This document shows, in pieces, positions 7,087 through 8,534 of a DNA stretch of 8,534 nt. This DNA is from Angelakisella sp. GTDB lineage: Bacteria > Bacillota > Clostridia > Oscillospirales > Ruminococcaceae. Each line of letters opens with the position of its first letter. The stretch's first letter is position 1. Below the pieces are notes generated by a model. It was not told the origin of the DNA. It saw nothing but the letters and a program-made list of their open reading frames with translations, and ran no database searches. A program made the position numbers and the translations under genes. The DNA lies in the NCBI GenBank assembly GCA_020024515.1, contig JAHHTR010000091.1, forward strand, positions 1-8,534. The letters run 5' to 3'.

Positions 7087-7851
7087 TTATACTTCTACAT
7101 TTTCACTTAATTCAAGAACTTGATTTGCCAAACTTCGATAAACCTCTTTCATAGGTGAAGTATCAAGTTTTTCAAAGATTGTTCCACCTTTCGATTCAGC
7201 CGCCTGTATATCAGGTGAACGCGGTACATATTGTATAACTTTTGTTCCTATTTCATTTACTGCTTTATCCACTATTTCTTTTTCATTTTCAATATTTTTG
7301 GCATTCAAAATCAGTCCACTTAATTTTGCATAACCTCTTTTCCCAAAATTTTTAATTGCCTGTGCAATATTATTCGCAGCATATAATGACATCATTTCAC
7401 CGGACGATACTATAAATACTTCTCTGGCATAACCCTCTCTGATTGGCATTGCAAAACCACCACATACAACATCTCCCAAAACATCATAAATAACAATGTC
7501 AGGTCGATATATTTCAAAAGCTTTAAGTTCCTCTAATTTTTCAAAAGCGGATATAATCCCTCTGCCCGCACAACCTATTCCCGGAGTTGGTCCACCGGAT
7601 TCTACACAGAGTACGCCATTATAGCCTTCAAAAACAATATCCGATAACTTTAATTCTTCTCCTTTTTCTCTGAGTTGCTCCAAAACCGTCGGTATTCTCT
7701 TACCACCCATTACGGTTTTTGTAGAGTCTGCCTTCGGATCACACCCAACTTGCATAACTTTATATCCTTTTTCAGCTAACGCTTCTGATAGATTTGATGT
7801 AGTAGTGGATTTTCCTATTCCACCCTTTCCATAAATCGCTATTTTTCTCAT
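7087..7851 (-). CDS. NifH/BchL/CfbC-type iron protein (ATP-dependent reductase component)
   Basis: A 254-residue iron protein of the NifH superfamily and first gene of the leftward operon. It has a P-loop GKGGIGKST (8-16), the switch segment GCDPKADST (36-44), C94 in PGIGCAGRGI and C130 in DVLGDVVCGGFAMP. C94 and C130 are the two ligands that bridge a [4Fe-4S] cluster across the homodimer; D123 to D127 forms switch II. R97 occupies the position ADP-ribosylated in classical NifH. It is shorter than NifH (about 270-295), lacking the long C-terminal tail. Role: ATP-driven single-electron delivery to the NifD/NifK-like component encoded downstream. The ATG at 7851 has a good AAAGGTAGG site. The specific branch (Nif, Bch/Chl, Cfb, Mar or another) cannot be fixed by eye, but the component 1 genes rule out a standard nitrogenase. 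Confidence 0.93.
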   Translation of the reverse strand: MRKIAIYGKGGIGKSTTTSNLSEALAEKGYKVMQVGCDPKADSTKTVMGGKRIPTVLEQLREKGEELKLSDIVFEGYNGVLCVESGGPTPGIGCAGRGIISAFEKLEELKAFEIYRPDIVIYDVLGDVVCGGFAMPIREGYAREVFIVSSGEMMSLYAANNIAQAIKNFGKRGYAKLSGLILNAKNIENEKEIVDKAVNEIGTKVIQYVPRSPDIQAAESKGGTIFEKLDTSPMKEVYRSLANQVLELSENVEV

Positions 7852-7901
7852 TTTAACCTACCTTTCAGTTTAGAAGATACTTCCTCTTAAAAATTCAACT
7901 T

Positions 7902-7919
7902 GGTTAGTTAAGACTAACT
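7902..7919. promoter_or_regulatory. Palindromic operator candidate at the iron-protein operon promoter
   Basis: GTTAGT-TAAG-ACTAAC (7903-7918) has six-base perfect inverted arms. It shares the pattern GGTTAG-N6-CTAAC with 8062-8079. It lies just downstream of the predicted -10, at about +6 to +23 of the expected transcript, a position typical of repressor sites. The GGTTAG/CTAAC arms match the inner half-sites of DtxR-type metal-repressor boxes, but with six bases between them rather than one. The regulator is therefore an inference. Confidence 0.6.
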
Positions 7920-7931
7920 TTTACGCAAATT

Positions 7932-7940
7932 ATTATATCA
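7932..7940 (-). promoter_or_regulatory. Extended -10 promoter for the leftward operon
   Basis: On the minus strand the segment reads TGATATAAT: a perfect TATAAT (7937 to 7932) with a TGn extension. No convincing TTGACA-like -35 sits at the right distance, which an extended -10 can tolerate. Initiation would fall near 7925, leaving a leader of about 75 bases before the iron-protein ATG. Confidence 0.55.
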
Positions 7941-8029
7941 TAAAAAAATCATAATACTTTCACTTTATTTAGTTTGTTTTTAAATTTATTTAGATTTTAA
8001 TAAAAATTTTTAAAATATTAAATTTTGAC

Positions 8030-8056
8030 TTGACATTTTTAAAAATCTGATATAAA
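8030..8056 (+). promoter_or_regulatory. Promoter of the AraC-type regulator gene
   Basis: A perfect TTGACA (8030-8035) is followed by TATAAA (8051-8056). The spacer is 15 bases, shorter than optimal. A TTGACT at 8025-8030 overlaps it with a 20-base spacer. The expected start is near 8063, within the adjacent palindrome, giving a leader of about 60 bases. Confidence 0.5.
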
Positions 8057-8061
8057 GTATT

Positions 8062-8079
8062 GGTTAGCTATAACTAACC
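8062..8079. promoter_or_regulatory. Palindromic operator candidate at the regulator promoter
   Basis: GGTTAG-CTATAA-CTAACC has six-base perfect arms, and pairing continues through the central TATA with one mismatched pair. It is the second copy of the motif at 7902-7919, 160 bases away in the same register, and overlaps the predicted transcription start of the rightward gene. One protein could thus control both divergent transcripts. Confidence 0.6.
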
Positions 8080-8124
8080 TTATACAATTTTGCTATTTAC
8101 TGTTTATAATGTGGAGATGATATT

Positions 8125-8534
8125 TTGGAATTTGAACTTATAGAAATTTTATATAACCAAAAAGATATTTGCATAATTTTTAAAGAATTAGGTATGCAAA
8201 AGGCATTGGAACTTGTACAACAAAAGGAAGAAAAAATTATGTTACTTTCCAATAACAATTATCTTTATAATTTAATAACTTTTTTAAATTCATTAAATAA
8301 AAGTCTTTATGATTATGTTATTTTTACAACAAATACTTATTCTGATATATGCTATTTTAATAATGTTTTTAAAGAATCTGATTTTAAACAAAGTTTCGAT
8401 TTTATTATTATGGTAAAACAAATTCTCTCATTTTATGAAAAATTTTTTTGCTGTCATACATACATCAACAATCATATTGATAAAGTATGCAAATATATAG
8501 AGCTACATCTTAGTGATGATTTATCTTTGGATAC
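8125..8534 (+). CDS. AraC-family transcriptional regulator, 3' end beyond the window
   Basis: The first 136 residues of a regulator transcribed divergently from the operon. The start is TTG at 8125: GGAG (8113-8116) lies eight bases upstream, an in-frame TAA occurs at 8107-8109, and no ATG or GTG lies between. The visible N-terminal part (about 1-115) is rich in Phe, Tyr, Ile and Asn and resembles no ligand-binding domain I can name. The last visible stretch, IDKVCKYIELHLSDDLSLDT, is the typical entry into an AraC/XylS double helix-turn-helix domain (KxxxYIxxHxxxxLSLxxLA), so the DNA-binding domain lies mostly past the edge. Position and orientation suggest control of the neighbouring operon, as with AraC-type siderophore sensors such as PchR and YbtA. 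That role is inferred from context. Confidence 0.8.
   Translation, partial: MEFELIEILYNQKDICIIFKELGMQKALELVQQKEEKIMLLSNNNYLYNLITFLNSLNKSLYDYVIFTTNTYSDICYFNNVFKESDFKQSFDFIIMVKQILSFYEKFFCCHTYINNHIDKVCKYIELHLSDDLSLD

Noticed and set aside
7087..7851. Reading the iron protein as evidence for nitrogen fixation
   Set aside because: The partner subunits lack the FeMo-cofactor ligands, the K-like chain lacks P-cluster cysteines, and no nifB/E/N-type genes are present.
7873..7883. Small hairpin GAAG-ATA-CTTC in the operon leader
   Set aside because: A four-base stem without a following T-run is too weak to call an attenuator or riboswitch in a leader of about 75 bases.
8035..8046. Perfect 12-base palindrome ATTTTTAAAAAT between the -35 and -10 of the regulator promoter
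   Set aside because: It is made only of A and T in a very AT-rich stretch and has no second copy; chance is the simpler explanation.

Overview
The window is AT-rich, with A/T-heavy codons, strong AGGAG-type ribosome binding sites, very short intergenic gaps and two TTG starts. This points to an anaerobic low-GC Firmicute (Clostridia). The lineage is an inference from base composition and gene style only.

Layout. The first 218 bases hold no gene. They contain two hairpins whose T-runs point in opposite directions, marking the 3' end of a leftward operon and probably of a rightward gene beyond the left edge. From 7851 down to 219, seven genes run leftward with overlaps or gaps of at most about 30 bases, apparently as one operon. 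In transcription order they are: a NifH-type iron protein; a lipoprotein with two tandem metal-chelate/cobalamin-type binding domains; a FecCD/BtuC-type permease; its ABC ATPase; a NifD-like subunit; a NifK-like subunit; and a flavodoxin-like protein. A 273-base intergenic region follows. It contains two divergent promoters, each with a GGTTAG-N6-CTAAC palindrome just downstream of the -10 element. A rightward AraC-type regulator starts at 8125 and is cut by the window edge.

How the genes fit together. The window encodes a complete two-component nitrogenase-like reductase: an ATP-dependent iron protein plus a two-gene catalytic component. It is built into a complete importer of the iron-siderophore/heme/cobalamin class. 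The NifD-like chain keeps three cysteines in the P-cluster positions, while the NifK-like chain has none. The residues that hold FeMo-cofactor in true nitrogenase are not recognisable, and no nifB/E/N-type cofactor genes are present. This is therefore not a dinitrogen-fixing system. The architecture is closer to the cofactor-free reductases of tetrapyrrole biosynthesis (DPOR, CfbCD). The simplest model is that a metal chelate or tetrapyrrole-like compound is imported and then reduced by the nitrogenase-like enzyme. The flavodoxin would act as electron carrier or helper, and the operon would be controlled by a metal-responsive repressor, an AraC-type ligand sensor, or both. The substrate cannot be read from the sequence.
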